A DNA stretch of 64,000 bases from Mycolicibacter virginiensis (GTDB lineage: Bacteria; Actinomycetota; Actinomycetes; Mycobacteriales; Mycobacteriaceae). How positions within the stretch are numbered: position 1 is the first letter of the stretch; every line of letters starts with the position of its first letter. The translations under genes and the position numbers were made by a program. Below, piece after piece: positions 35,408 to 44,040 of the stretch. The notes below the pieces were generated by a model that was not told the DNA's origin, ran no database searches, and saw nothing but the letters and a program-made list of their open reading frames with translations. The stretch is from assembly GCF_022374935.2 (NCBI RefSeq), contig NZ_CP092430.2, positions 3,782,001-3,846,000 on the forward strand. The letters run 5' to 3'.

Positions 35408-38400
35408 CTATCCGCCCGCACCCGCGGTACCCGAGGCGCCGACCGTGCCGGCCGTCCCGTCGGGCGTACCGGTCCCGGCCGCGCCACCGGCGCCACCCTT
35501 GCCGAGTGCCCCACCAGCCCCAGGCGTTCCGGTGCTCGCGCCGCCGGTGCCACCGTCGCCGCCGTGGCCACCGTTCGCGCCGTTGCCACCCGCGGCACCC
35601 TCGGTGCCGGCACCACCTGCGCCGCCGACCCCACCGGCCGCACCAGCGCCGCCCTTGCCACCGGCAACGCCGCCGGTGCCGGCACCACCGGTACCGCCGT
35701 TGCCGCCGGTTCCGGCCGCGCCACCGTTGCCGGCGGTGTTGCCCGCACCGCTGGCAGCGCCGCCGGCCCCGCCGGTGCCACCGACGCCGCCGGCTCCACC
35801 GGTGCCGCTGGCACCGGTCGAACCATTGGTGCCCGAGGTGCTCGACCCGCCCAGCCCGCCGGACCCGGCAGTACCGCCGTTGCCACCGGCACCACCGGTA
35901 CCGCCGTCGAAGCCGGCACCGTTGTTCGTGCCACCGACACCGCCGGCACCACCCTTACCGCCGGCACCACCGGTGCCGCCGGCGCCACCAGCGCCACCGT
36001 TACCGGTGCCCGAGGTACCACCGTTGCCGCCGGCGCCGGCCGCGCCGCCGTTACCACCGGTGCTGCCATTGCCGCCGGCCGCGGTCGTGCCGGCATCGCC
36101 GGCGGTTCCGGCGACCCCGGCCCCACCGGTGCCACCCCGGCCGCCCGTGCCGCCGTTGCCGTCCAGCGCGCCGGCGCCGGTGTTGCCCGCGGTGCCGCTG
36201 GTGCTGGCACCGCCGTTGCCCGCGGTGCCGGCCGCTCCGCCGGCCCCGCCGTCACCGCCGATCCCGCCTGCCAGACCGTTGCCGTCGCTGTCCACGCCAC
36301 CGGTCCCACCGGCACCACCGGTACCGCCGTTGCCGCCCTTGCCCGCGGCACCACCGTTGCCACCGTTGCCGGTGTTCGAGGTACCACCGTTGCCGCCGGT
36401 GCCACCGGCGCCGCCAGCGGATCCATTACCACCGTTGCCACCGGCCGTGCCGGCGACGGTGTCCGTCGCGGTCGCGCCGGTTGCACCGCTGCTGCCCGTG
36501 CTACCCGTGCCGCCGGCGCCACCAGCACCACCGTTACCACCCTTACCGGCATCCGCCGTGCCACCGTTGCCACCGGCGCCGCCTGCGGCGCCCGTACCAC
36601 CGGTGCCCCCGTTACCGCCGTTGCCACCGTTGGCCGCGAGGGCGCCGTTGCCGCCGGCACCACCGGCACCGCCGACCCCATTGGCACCGCCTGCGCCGCC
36701 GTTACCGCCGTTACCGGCATGGCTGGGCGCGACACCGATGTCGTTGGTCGGCACTGCAGTTCCGGCGCTGTTGCCACCCTTGCCGCCCGCGCCGCCGGCC
36801 GAATCGGCGCCACCGGTGGCGCCGTTGCCGCCGTTGCCGCCGCTGGCGGTGCCGTTGCCGCCGTTACCGCCCGCGCCGCCGACACCGACCGCACTGCTAC
36901 CGCCGTTGCCGCCGTTGCCGCCGATGCTCACCCCGGTGGCCGCACCGTTGCCGCCGGCACCGCCGTCACCACCGGTGGCGCCGGTACCAGCCGTGGAGGA
37001 CGGACCGGATCCGCCGTTGCCGCCGTTACCGCCGACGCTGTAGACGGTGCCCGCGGTGAAGTGGTCGCCGTTGACGTCGCGCCAGCCGGTACCGGAGCCA
37101 CCCGCACCGCCGTCACCGCCGTTACCGGCGGTTCCCGCGCCGGCCAGGCCGGTACCACCACCGGCACCGCCGTTACCGCCTTGAGCGTGGTTGCCGGAGA
37201 GCAGGCCGCCGCCGGCACCGACGGTGCCATTACCGCCGGCGCCACCGTTACCACCGGTGCCGCCGACGCCGGAGCCGGGCGCGCCGCCGGTGCCACCGTT
37301 ACCGCCGTTACCGCCGAAGGTCTGGACGGTGTCGTCATCGGTGGCTCCGTTACCGCCCGCGCCACCATTGCCGCCTGCCCCCGCGGGCGCGCTGGCAGCG
37401 GCACCGCCGGCACCGCCATTGCCGCCGTTGCCCGCCACGCCTTGGACGTTGGCGGCGCCGCTGGCGTCACCACCGCGGCCGCCGTCACCACCCGCAGCGC
37501 CCGCGTTGAATCCGGTCGAGGCACCAGCGGCACCACCGACACCGCCGTTGCCACCGTTGGTGACGCCGGCGCCACCGGCGCCACCCGTACCACCGGCACC
37601 CCCGGTACCGTCACCGGCGTTCGCGCCGGCGCCGCCCGCGCCGCCGTTGCCGCCCTTGAGACCGTCACCGCCGATACCACCGGCAGCACCGTTGCCCGCG
37701 ACACCGCCGCTGGTGCTGCTCAGCGGGTCACCGCTGCCACCGCCCGCACCACCGGCACCACCGTTACCGCCGTTGCCGAGGAAGTTGCCGTTCGCGTCCT
37801 TGAAGCCGTCACCACCGTTGCCGGCCGCGCCTCCAGCGGCTCCGATACCGGCGTGGCCCTTCTCCCAGAAGTTGCTACCGGCCGCGCCACCGGCGCCACC
37901 GGCGCCGCCGTTGCCACCGTTGACGTGGTCGGCGGTTCCAGCAGCGCCGTTACCGCCGGCGCCGGCCTTGCCGCCGTCGCCGCCGTTGCCGAGGTTGAAG
38001 GCGCCGCGACCGCCGGCCCCACCGTTACCGCCCGCGGTGCCGTTGCCGTTGCCGCCATTGGCGAAGCTGCCGGCCACGCCGTCACCACCGGCGCCGCCGT
38101 TGCCGCCGTTGCCGAAGAACCAGGCCACCGCGGCACCACCGTCGCCACCGTCGGCACCGATACCGCCGGCACCGCCGGCACCGCCGTGACCCAGACCCCA
38201 GGCGCTCGCGCCACCGTCGCCACCGGCGGCACCGAGCCCGCCGGCCCCACCGTCGCCGCCGTTGCCCAGCCAACCGTGTGCGTCGCCACCGTTGCCGCCG
38301 GCCACGCCGTCGGCATCGCTGCTCCAGCCGGCACCGCCGTCGCCGAACCACAAGCCGCCGTCGCCGCCGTCCGGGTTGACCTCCGTGCCGTCGGCACCAT

Positions 38401-38782
38401 TACCGATCAGGAATTGCCCGGACATCTCGTTGATGGCGTTGTTGACCATCGAGCCGAAGTCGCTGTCGATCCAGGCGGTCATACCCATGTGCAGCGGGGT
38501 GTAGAACCACTGGTCGAGGATGGTGATCATGTCGAACGCGGCGGGATCGAAGGCGGCGAGGCCGGGGTCGACGTCGGAGGTGACGTCGGCCGGGGTGAGC
38601 CAACTGAAGTCGAACAGATCCTCGAAGCCGTCGGCCTGAGCGGCCGGCGCGCCGGCCAGCGGCGCCATCCCGAAGGCCAAGAACGCTGCCACTGCGCTGC
38701 CGGTTCCGACCGCCCGGCTGCCGCGCCGCGCTACGGTCTGAACTTCTGATCCCGGCTGGCTACCGGTGTGACGACGAGTCAT
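35408..38782 (-). CDS. Secreted PGRS protein 1 without PE domain
   Basis: Protein of 1124 residues. A basic start and hydrophobic signal peptide (about 25-50, cleavage near AQA-D) precede an N-terminal segment of about 75 residues: FEDLFDFSWL, then WFYTPLHM, a W-rich helix and NNAINEMSGQFLIGNGADG. From about 130 on it is Gly-Gly-X/Gly-Gly-Asn PGRS sequence. Non-repeat islands interrupt it, including [38 protein letters not shown] and [14 protein letters not shown] proteins usually start with a PE domain that directs type VII export; none is present. It follows GjpA 2 by 66 bases and is preceded by AGGAGAGG. PGRS proteins are surface or cell-wall proteins; the role here is unknown. Confidence 0.85.
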   Translation of the reverse strand: MTRRHTGSQPGSEVQTVARRGSRAVGTGSAVAAFLAFGMAPLAGAPAAQADGFEDLFDFSWLTPADVTSDVDPGLAAFDPAAFDMITILDQWFYTPLHMGMTAWIDSDFGSMVNNAINEMSGQFLIGNGADGTEVNPDGGDGGLWFGDGGAGWSSDADGVAGGNGGDAHGWLGNGGDGGAGGLGAAGGDGGASAWGLGHGGAGGAGGIGADGGDGGAAVAWFFGNGGNGGAGGDGVAGSFANGGNGNGTAGGNGGAGGRGAFNLGNGGDGGKAGAGGNGAAGTADHVNGGNGGAGGAGGAAGSNFWEKGHAGIGAAGGAAGNGGDGFKDANGNFLGNGGNGGAGGAGGGSGDPLSSTSGGVAGNGAAGGIGGDGLKGGNGGAGGAGANAGDGTGGAGGTGGAGGAGVTNGGNGGVGGAAGASTGFNAGAAGGDGGRGGDASGAANVQGVAGNGGNGGAGGAAASAPAGAGGNGGAGGNGATDDDTVQTFGGNGGNGGTGGAPGSGVGGTGGNGGAGGNGTVGAGGGLLSGNHAQGGNGGAGGGTGLAGAGTAGNGGDGGAGGSGTGWRDVNGDHFTAGTVYSVGGNGGNGGSGPSSTAGTGATGGDGGAGGNGAATGVSIGGNGGNGGSSAVGVGGAGGNGGNGTASGGNGGNGATGGADSAGGAGGKGGNSAGTAVPTNDIGVAPSHAGNGGNGGAGGANGVGGAGGAGGNGALAANGGNGGNGGTGGTGAAGGAGGNGGTADAGKGGNGGAGGAGGTGSTGSSGATGATATDTVAGTAGGNGGNGSAGGAGGTGGNGGTSNTGNGGNGGAAGKGGNGGTGGAGGTGGVDSDGNGLAGGIGGDGGAGGAAGTAGNGGASTSGTAGNTGAGALDGNGGTGGRGGTGGAGVAGTAGDAGTTAAGGNGSTGGNGGAAGAGGNGGTSGTGNGGAGGAGGTGGAGGKGGAGGVGGTNNGAGFDGGTGGAGGNGGTAGSGGLGGSSTSGTNGSTGASGTGGAGGVGGTGGAGGAASGAGNTAGNGGAAGTGGNGGTGGAGTGGVAGGKGGAGAAGGVGGAGGAGTEGAAGGNGANGGHGGDGGTGGASTGTPGAGGALGKGGAGGAAGTGTPDGTAGTVGASGTAGAGG

Positions 38783-38848
38783 TGCGAATACCTCTCCTGA
38801 TGAAAAGTTCGGCTAGTAATGAAAGTTGCTGGGTGGATGCGCGACGGG

Positions 38849-40036
38849 TCAGCCGACCAGGCCGAGGTCGGAGAACAGGTCGCCGAAGTCGAAGCTGTCC
38901 GCCATCGCGCTGCCCGCACCGCCGTCGTCGACGCCGTCGTCGACGACGAAGCCCTCGGGCGCCGGGATGCTGAAGATCGGGTCCTTGCCGCTCCACGAAC
39001 CCCAGCCGAGCTGCGAGCCGATCACCTGCGACAGCCCCAGCAATGCGCCCAACGGACCGATCGCGTCGCTGGGCGCGTCGATGGTGGGCGACAGCGCGAC
39101 ACCGGTGTTGAGGTTGAAGCCGATGCTGTTGAAGATGGAGCCGCCGGATGCCGGCGCCGTGGCGATCTCGTTTCCGTCGGCGTCCAGGATGTGCATGGGG
39201 CCGGCCGTGACGTGACCGCCGGTGCTGAACCATCCGCCGAAGGCGAAGTCCAGGTGCGTCAGCTCCATGGGCGCCGGGAGGACGCCGGCGCCGTTGATCG
39301 CCGGCAGCAGGCCGTCCAGGTTGAGGGTGGCGCCGTTGAGCGAGGCGTCGAACATGTTCGCCGGGATGTTGATCAGGCCCTGCAGCGCCCCTGACGTGTC
39401 ACCGTCACGCAGTGCGTCGCTGATGTCCTCCCAGCTGTTGCCCAACGCGACCCAGGGCGCGATCCACGGACTCACCGAGGCGAGCATGAGGGCGCTCATC
39501 GGCGAACCCAGGAAGTTGATGATCGGAGTGAGCGTCGCGGCCTGATCCTCCGGCAGGAAGCCCGGGACCTGGTTGAAGATGATTTCGTGGCCACCGCTGA
39601 GGTTGCCCACTGTGTAGCTGCTGTCCATCGTGTGGCGGATGACATCGTTGATGGTGGCCTGGTCGGCATTCATCAAGGTGATCGCCGACCACGCGTTCTT
39701 GAAGTCCGTCTGGATCGCGTTGACCATCGCCGAAATGGTCGACGGGTCGTCGATCATGCTCTGGATGTAGCCCTCGATGTTATTCGTGAACTGGGTGAAC
39801 CCGATGTTGGGCGCCGCGTTGTAGGAGGCCATCATCTGCGCGATGTTGTCCTGAGCGGTGTTGTAGGCCGCAACATAGGGGTCAGTGAAATCCGAGAGGC
39901 TGAAGCCGGCGGTCAACGCCAAGTCACGTGCGATGGCCATGTGAGTCGACGGCGCCACGCCGGGGGTGACAGCGATCAGGCTCGCGCCCACGATCGCGAC
40001 ACCGGCGGTGGCGTAGGGGCGAAGGGCTTGCTGCAT
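38849..40036 (-). CDS. GjpA-type outer-membrane porin-like protein 2
   Basis: Protein of 395 residues with the GjpA start [25 protein letters not shown] and the family blocks [47 protein letters not shown] and LDFAFGGW, then GGSIFNSIG. The C-terminal end has DDGGAGS followed by DSFDFGDLFSDLGLVG. ATG 40036 follows GAGGAG. It is the first gene of a two-gene unit with PGRS 1. Predicted to sit in the mycobacterial outer membrane by family resemblance. Confidence 0.75.
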   Translation of the reverse strand: MQQALRPYATAGVAIVGASLIAVTPGVAPSTHMAIARDLALTAGFSLSDFTDPYVAAYNTAQDNIAQMMASYNAAPNIGFTQFTNNIEGYIQSMIDDPSTISAMVNAIQTDFKNAWSAITLMNADQATINDVIRHTMDSSYTVGNLSGGHEIIFNQVPGFLPEDQAATLTPIINFLGSPMSALMLASVSPWIAPWVALGNSWEDISDALRDGDTSGALQGLINIPANMFDASLNGATLNLDGLLPAINGAGVLPAPMELTHLDFAFGGWFSTGGHVTAGPMHILDADGNEIATAPASGGSIFNSIGFNLNTGVALSPTIDAPSDAIGPLGALLGLSQVIGSQLGWGSWSGKDPIFSIPAPEGFVVDDGVDDGGAGSAMADSFDFGDLFSDLGLVG

Positions 40037-40584
40037 CAATTTTCTCCTCACAACTTGTCGCCGCACCCTGAGGCGCAGGTAGGACCAGAGGCAAGATAGC
40101 TAATATTTAACTTAGAAGCAACCGGGAACGTGAACTGCCTCAAAAGCGGCAAAAAATGTGATCCCCACCTCGAATCGGCCGGCATGAACCCCCACTGACC
40201 TGCAGTTAACGGTCACGCTAACGCTAGGCTCCCGCACTCCAGACCTCCGGAAGCTTCGTTCACGTAAGTGAACTTATCCGACATGCTGTGAACTGCCTTA
40301 GGAATAGTGATTAGTGTCAGCAAGCGCCCCGGACCGGGGCGAATCCGCATGGCTGATAACTTGCGTCCGCTTCCCAGCATGGTTTCGTGGGTGGATCTGT
40401 GGGTCAGACAGGTGCGCTGAACGCCCCTCGAGTGGACTCCGGAGGTCATATCTAGCTCTAACGTCGTTCAAGTCGCGCGGGAACACGCGCGCACGGCCGG
40501 AGCGAAGGCGAGAACGACACCAAAACGACCACGGTCGCCGAGCCCGCGATGGACTCGGCGACCGTGGTCGCGTTCAGGTGCCGG
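40037..40584. promoter_or_regulatory. 548-bp gap upstream of GjpA 2
   Basis: No gene is visible. Close to the GjpA 2 start the sequence is AT-rich (TAATATTTAAC near 40100). GTTCAC-GTAA-GTGAAC at 40258-40273 is a perfect 6-bp palindrome with a 4-base spacer, and GTGAACTGCCT occurs twice (40130-40140 and 40288-40298). A short GC palindrome lies at 40325-40341. The right part is occupied by the PGRS 2 terminator. Confidence 0.5.
40526..40570 (-). terminator. Terminator of the GjpA 3-PGRS 2 unit
   Basis: A perfect 17-bp stem (40526-40542 with 40554-40570) encloses an 11-base loop and is followed on the minus strand by GTTTTGG. It lies 14 bases after the PGRS 2 stop. This is one of the clearest intrinsic terminators in the window. 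Confidence 0.85.
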
Positions 40585-43500
40585 CTAGGCGCCGGGCGCC
40601 CCGTTGGTGCCCGGGGTACCGGGGGCGCCGTTGCCGGCACCGCCGGTTCCGGTGCCGCCGGCGCCGGCCGCCCCACCAGCCCCGCCGGGACCACCCGGCG
40701 TGCCACCCTTGCCGCCGTTCGCGCCATCGCCGCCGTCGCCGCCGGTGTTGCCAGCGCCCTGAGCGGTACCGCCCTTACCGCCGGCCCCGCCCTGACCACC
40801 AGACCCGCCGGCCCGGTCAGCACCGTCGGCGCCGGCAGTTGCGCCGCTGCCGCCCGCCCCGCCGATGCCGCCCTGACCGCCGGTACCGCCGACCCCGCCG
40901 TTGCCGCCGTCGAAGCCATCGCCGGTGGCGTTGGTGCCGCCAGTGCCGCCGTTGCCGCCGGCACCGCCCGCGCCGGCAAGGCCGCCGGCACCGCCGGCAC
41001 CACCGGTGCCGCCGGTCGACGTGCCACCGGCACCACCCTTGCCGCCGTTGCCTCCATCACCGGCCGCACTGCCGTTGCCACCGGCCGCGTTCGAGTGGTT
41101 AGCGCCCGCCGCGCCGGCACCGCCGACCCCGCCGTTACCGCCGGCCCCGCCGGCACCGCCGTCGCCATCGCTGCCGACAGTTCCGGCCGGGCCGCTGGTG
41201 CTGGTACCGGCCGCACCGCCAATGCCGGCCTTACCGCCGATCCCGCCGTTACCCCCGTTGCCGCCGTCCAGGCCCTGGCCGCCGGCCCCACCGTTACCGC
41301 CCGCACCGCCGGCCCCGCCGGTGCCGCCGACTCCGCCGCTGCCGGCGGCACCAGTGCCCGAGGTACCACCGGCCCCGCCGTTGCCGGCACTGCCACCGTT
41401 ACCGCCGTTGGTGCCGTTGCCGCCGGCGGCGCCGTCAGTGCCGGCAGATCCGGCCCCGCCGTTACCGCCGGCACCACCGGTGCCGCCGCTGCCGTCGAGC
41501 CCCTCGGTTCCCGCGGCACCAGCGGTTCCGCTGGTACTGGCGCCACCCGCACCGGCCGCGCCACCGTCCCCACCGGCACCGCCCTTACCGCCGTTACCGC
41601 CGGCCAGGCCGTTGCCATTGGCGTCGGTGCCACCGTTTCCGCCCGCCCCACCGGCTCCACCGGTGCCGCCGACTCCGCCGTTACCGCCCTTGCCACCGTC
41701 ACCGGTGGTCGCAGTACCACCGGCACCGCCCTTGCCTCCTGCGTTTCCGGCCGAGCCGTCACCGCCGTTACCCCCGGCCGCGCCCGCCAGCGCGGTGCCG
41801 GCCGCACCGGCCGCGCCGGCCGTGCCGGCACCGCCGTTACCGCCATTACCGCCATCGGCCGTGCCGGTAGCGGCGCCGCCGTTACCGCCCTGGCCGCCAC
41901 CGACACCACCGTCGCCGCCGTTACCGGCGTGGCCCGTACCGGGCGTGATTCCGAGTGGGTTGCCGACCGCCGCCACCGCGCTGCCGCTGCTCGCACCGCC
42001 GTTACCGCCGGCCCCAGCCGTACCGCCCGGAGCACCGGCAGCGCCACCGGCACCACCGTTCCCGCCGATGACCGTGCCGCTGCCGCCGGCACCACCATTA
42101 GCGCCGTTACCACCATTCGTCGTGCCGCCGGTGAGGCCAGCACCGCCGGCACCCCCGGCACCGCCGGCACCGCCATTGCCACCCACGCTGACGCCGGTGG
42201 TCGCGCCGGCTCCGCCGGCACCGCCGGCACCGCCGTTACCACCTGCGAAGCCCAGGAGGCCGGACCCGCCGCCGCCATAGCCACCTGCGCCGCCGTTGCC
42301 GCCCTGGCTGTAGACACCGGTCCCGTTGTTCCAGCCGGTGGCGCTACCGCCGGCGCCACCAGCACCGCCGTTGGCACCTGAGTAGGCCCCGATACCACCG
42401 TTACCGCCGTTACCGCCGGCGAAGGTGCCGGTACCGCCGGAACCACCGGCACCACCGTTACCGCCGAGGCCCTTGGAGCCGAACCCGCCGTTACCGCCGG
42501 CTCCGCCCGCTCCACCGGTGGTCTTGACGGTGGCATCGTTGGTGGCGCCGGCACCGCCGGCACCGCCGTTACCGCCGGCCCCGGCCGCCCCGGTGCCGTT
42601 GCCGCTACCGCCGAAGCCGCCCTGACCGCCGGCACCGCCGACGCCCGCAGCTAGCGCGGAACCGGTCGCGGCGCCGCCGGCACCGCCGTTGCCACCGGCT
42701 CCCCCGGTGCCGGTCCCGAAGCCGCCACCGCCCGTGCCGCCGCCACCGCCAATACCGCCGTTGATACCGGCACCGCCAGCACCGCCGGCACCGCCGTCCG
42801 CTCCGGTGCCCTGCTTGGCGCCGTAAGTCAGGCCGCCGCCCTGACCGCCGGCACCGCCAGCACCGCCGTTGCCCAGGAACTTGCCCCCGCCGTCCTTGGC
42901 CGCGTCGCCGCCGGCGCCACCGGCACCACCGGCCGAACTGGCGCCGAGCTGGCCGGCCCCGCCGAGGGGGCCGTTGAACTTCTCACCGCCGACACCGCCG
43001 GCGGCGCCACTACCACCGGCGCCACCGATACCGCCGTTGAGGTGGGTGGCGTCACCGGCAGCGCCCGCGCCGCCGTTACCGGCGGTGCCGGCCGCACCAC
43101 CGTTGCCGCCGGCGCCGAAGGTGTAGCCACTGCGGCCGCCGTCACCGCCGACACCAGCGTTGCCGCCCCCGGCACCATTGCCGCTGCCGCCGTTGGCGAA
43201 GGTGCCCACCGCGCCATTAGCGCCGTCACCGCCGGCACCGCCGTTACCGCCCGTGCCGAAGAACCAGGCCACCGCGGCACCGCCGTCACCGCCGGCGCCA
43301 CCAGCAAAGCCGGCAGTGATGGCGTCACCGCCGGCACCGCCGTTACCGCCGAGGCCCATGAACCAGCCACCCGCGCCGCCGTCACCGCCAGCCGCACCGG
43401 CGCCGCCGGCTCCACCGTCACCGCCGTTACCAATCCAGCCCAGGGCACTGCCGCCGTCACCGCCGGCAACACCGGCCGCGTCGCTGCTCCAGCCGGCGCC

Positions 43501-43956
43501 ACCGTCGCCGAACCACAAGCCACCGTCACCGCCATCGGGGTTGAGCGCCGTTCCGTCGGCACCATTACCGATCAGGTACAGCCCGGAGATGTCATTGATG
43601 GCGCCGTTGACCAACTCGCCCAACGGGTTATTGATCCAGAACTCCATAACCATATGGATCGGGTTGTAGAAGAAGTTGGTGAGCAGGTCCGTGCCGAAGT
43701 CCGCCGCGGGCATGGGTTCGAAGTTGAAGCTGAAGTCCGCCGGCGAAGCATCCGACTGGGGGAACATGTCGGAGAGCCAATCGAAGTTGAACAGATCATC
43801 GACGTCGGCCTGCGCCGGCGGCGCGGACGCCAACGGCGCCATGCCGAACGCCAAGAACGCGGCGACGGCGCTGCCGGCGCCGGCCACCCTGTTGCGGCGC
43901 CGCGCGCCACTTCCGGGCTGAGTGCCACGCTGGCTGCTGGTGTGACGACGATTCAT
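40585..43956 (-). CDS. Secreted PGRS protein 2 without PE domain
   Basis: Protein of 1123 residues, almost the same length as PGRS 1. Signal peptide (cleavage near AQA-D, about residue 51), then VDDLFNFDWL, a region FFYNPIHMVMEFWI and NGAINDISGLYLIGNGADG, then PGRS repeats. Shared islands are [38 protein letters not shown], a PGTGHAGNGG block and DANGNGLAGG, in the same order as PGRS 1. The last 25 residues become collagen-like (GAPGTPGTNGAPGA). It follows GjpA 3 by 84 bases and is preceded by GAGAGGTGTTC. No PE domain, so export probably goes through a signal-peptide route rather than ESX-5. Confidence 0.85.
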   Translation of the reverse strand: MNRRHTSSQRGTQPGSGARRRNRVAGAGSAVAAFLAFGMAPLASAPPAQADVDDLFNFDWLSDMFPQSDASPADFSFNFEPMPAADFGTDLLTNFFYNPIHMVMEFWINNPLGELVNGAINDISGLYLIGNGADGTALNPDGGDGGLWFGDGGAGWSSDAAGVAGGDGGSALGWIGNGGDGGAGGAGAAGGDGGAGGWFMGLGGNGGAGGDAITAGFAGGAGGDGGAAVAWFFGTGGNGGAGGDGANGAVGTFANGGSGNGAGGGNAGVGGDGGRSGYTFGAGGNGGAAGTAGNGGAGAAGDATHLNGGIGGAGGSGAAGGVGGEKFNGPLGGAGQLGASSAGGAGGAGGDAAKDGGGKFLGNGGAGGAGGQGGGLTYGAKQGTGADGGAGGAGGAGINGGIGGGGGTGGGGFGTGTGGAGGNGGAGGAATGSALAAGVGGAGGQGGFGGSGNGTGAAGAGGNGGAGGAGATNDATVKTTGGAGGAGGNGGFGSKGLGGNGGAGGSGGTGTFAGGNGGNGGIGAYSGANGGAGGAGGSATGWNNGTGVYSQGGNGGAGGYGGGGSGLLGFAGGNGGAGGAGGAGATTGVSVGGNGGAGGAGGAGGAGLTGGTTNGGNGANGGAGGSGTVIGGNGGAGGAAGAPGGTAGAGGNGGASSGSAVAAVGNPLGITPGTGHAGNGGDGGVGGGQGGNGGAATGTADGGNGGNGGAGTAGAAGAAGTALAGAAGGNGGDGSAGNAGGKGGAGGTATTGDGGKGGNGGVGGTGGAGGAGGNGGTDANGNGLAGGNGGKGGAGGDGGAAGAGGASTSGTAGAAGTEGLDGSGGTGGAGGNGGAGSAGTDGAAGGNGTNGGNGGSAGNGGAGGTSGTGAAGSGGVGGTGGAGGAGGNGGAGGQGLDGGNGGNGGIGGKAGIGGAAGTSTSGPAGTVGSDGDGGAGGAGGNGGVGGAGAAGANHSNAAGGNGSAAGDGGNGGKGGAGGTSTGGTGGAGGAGGLAGAGGAGGNGGTGGTNATGDGFDGGNGGVGGTGGQGGIGGAGGSGATAGADGADRAGGSGGQGGAGGKGGTAQGAGNTGGDGGDGANGGKGGTPGGPGGAGGAAGAGGTGTGGAGNGAPGTPGTNGAPGA

Positions 43957-44040
43957 TTTCGAACACCTCTCGTGTGAACAGTCCTGTTGAGCGGTTGTGA
44001 CTTCTCAGTTCGGGTCATGCGAAATGCGGGCTGGACGGGT

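Noticed and set aside
35396..38749. Very long open frames on the plus strand opposite PGRS 1 (and similarly opposite PGRS 2 and PGRS 3)
   Set aside because: They are mirror readings of GC-rich Gly-codon repeats, giving Pro- or Ala/Gly/Thr-rich low-complexity proteins without signal peptide, ribosome binding site or family landmarks. The minus-strand frames have start signals, signal peptides and conserved islands.
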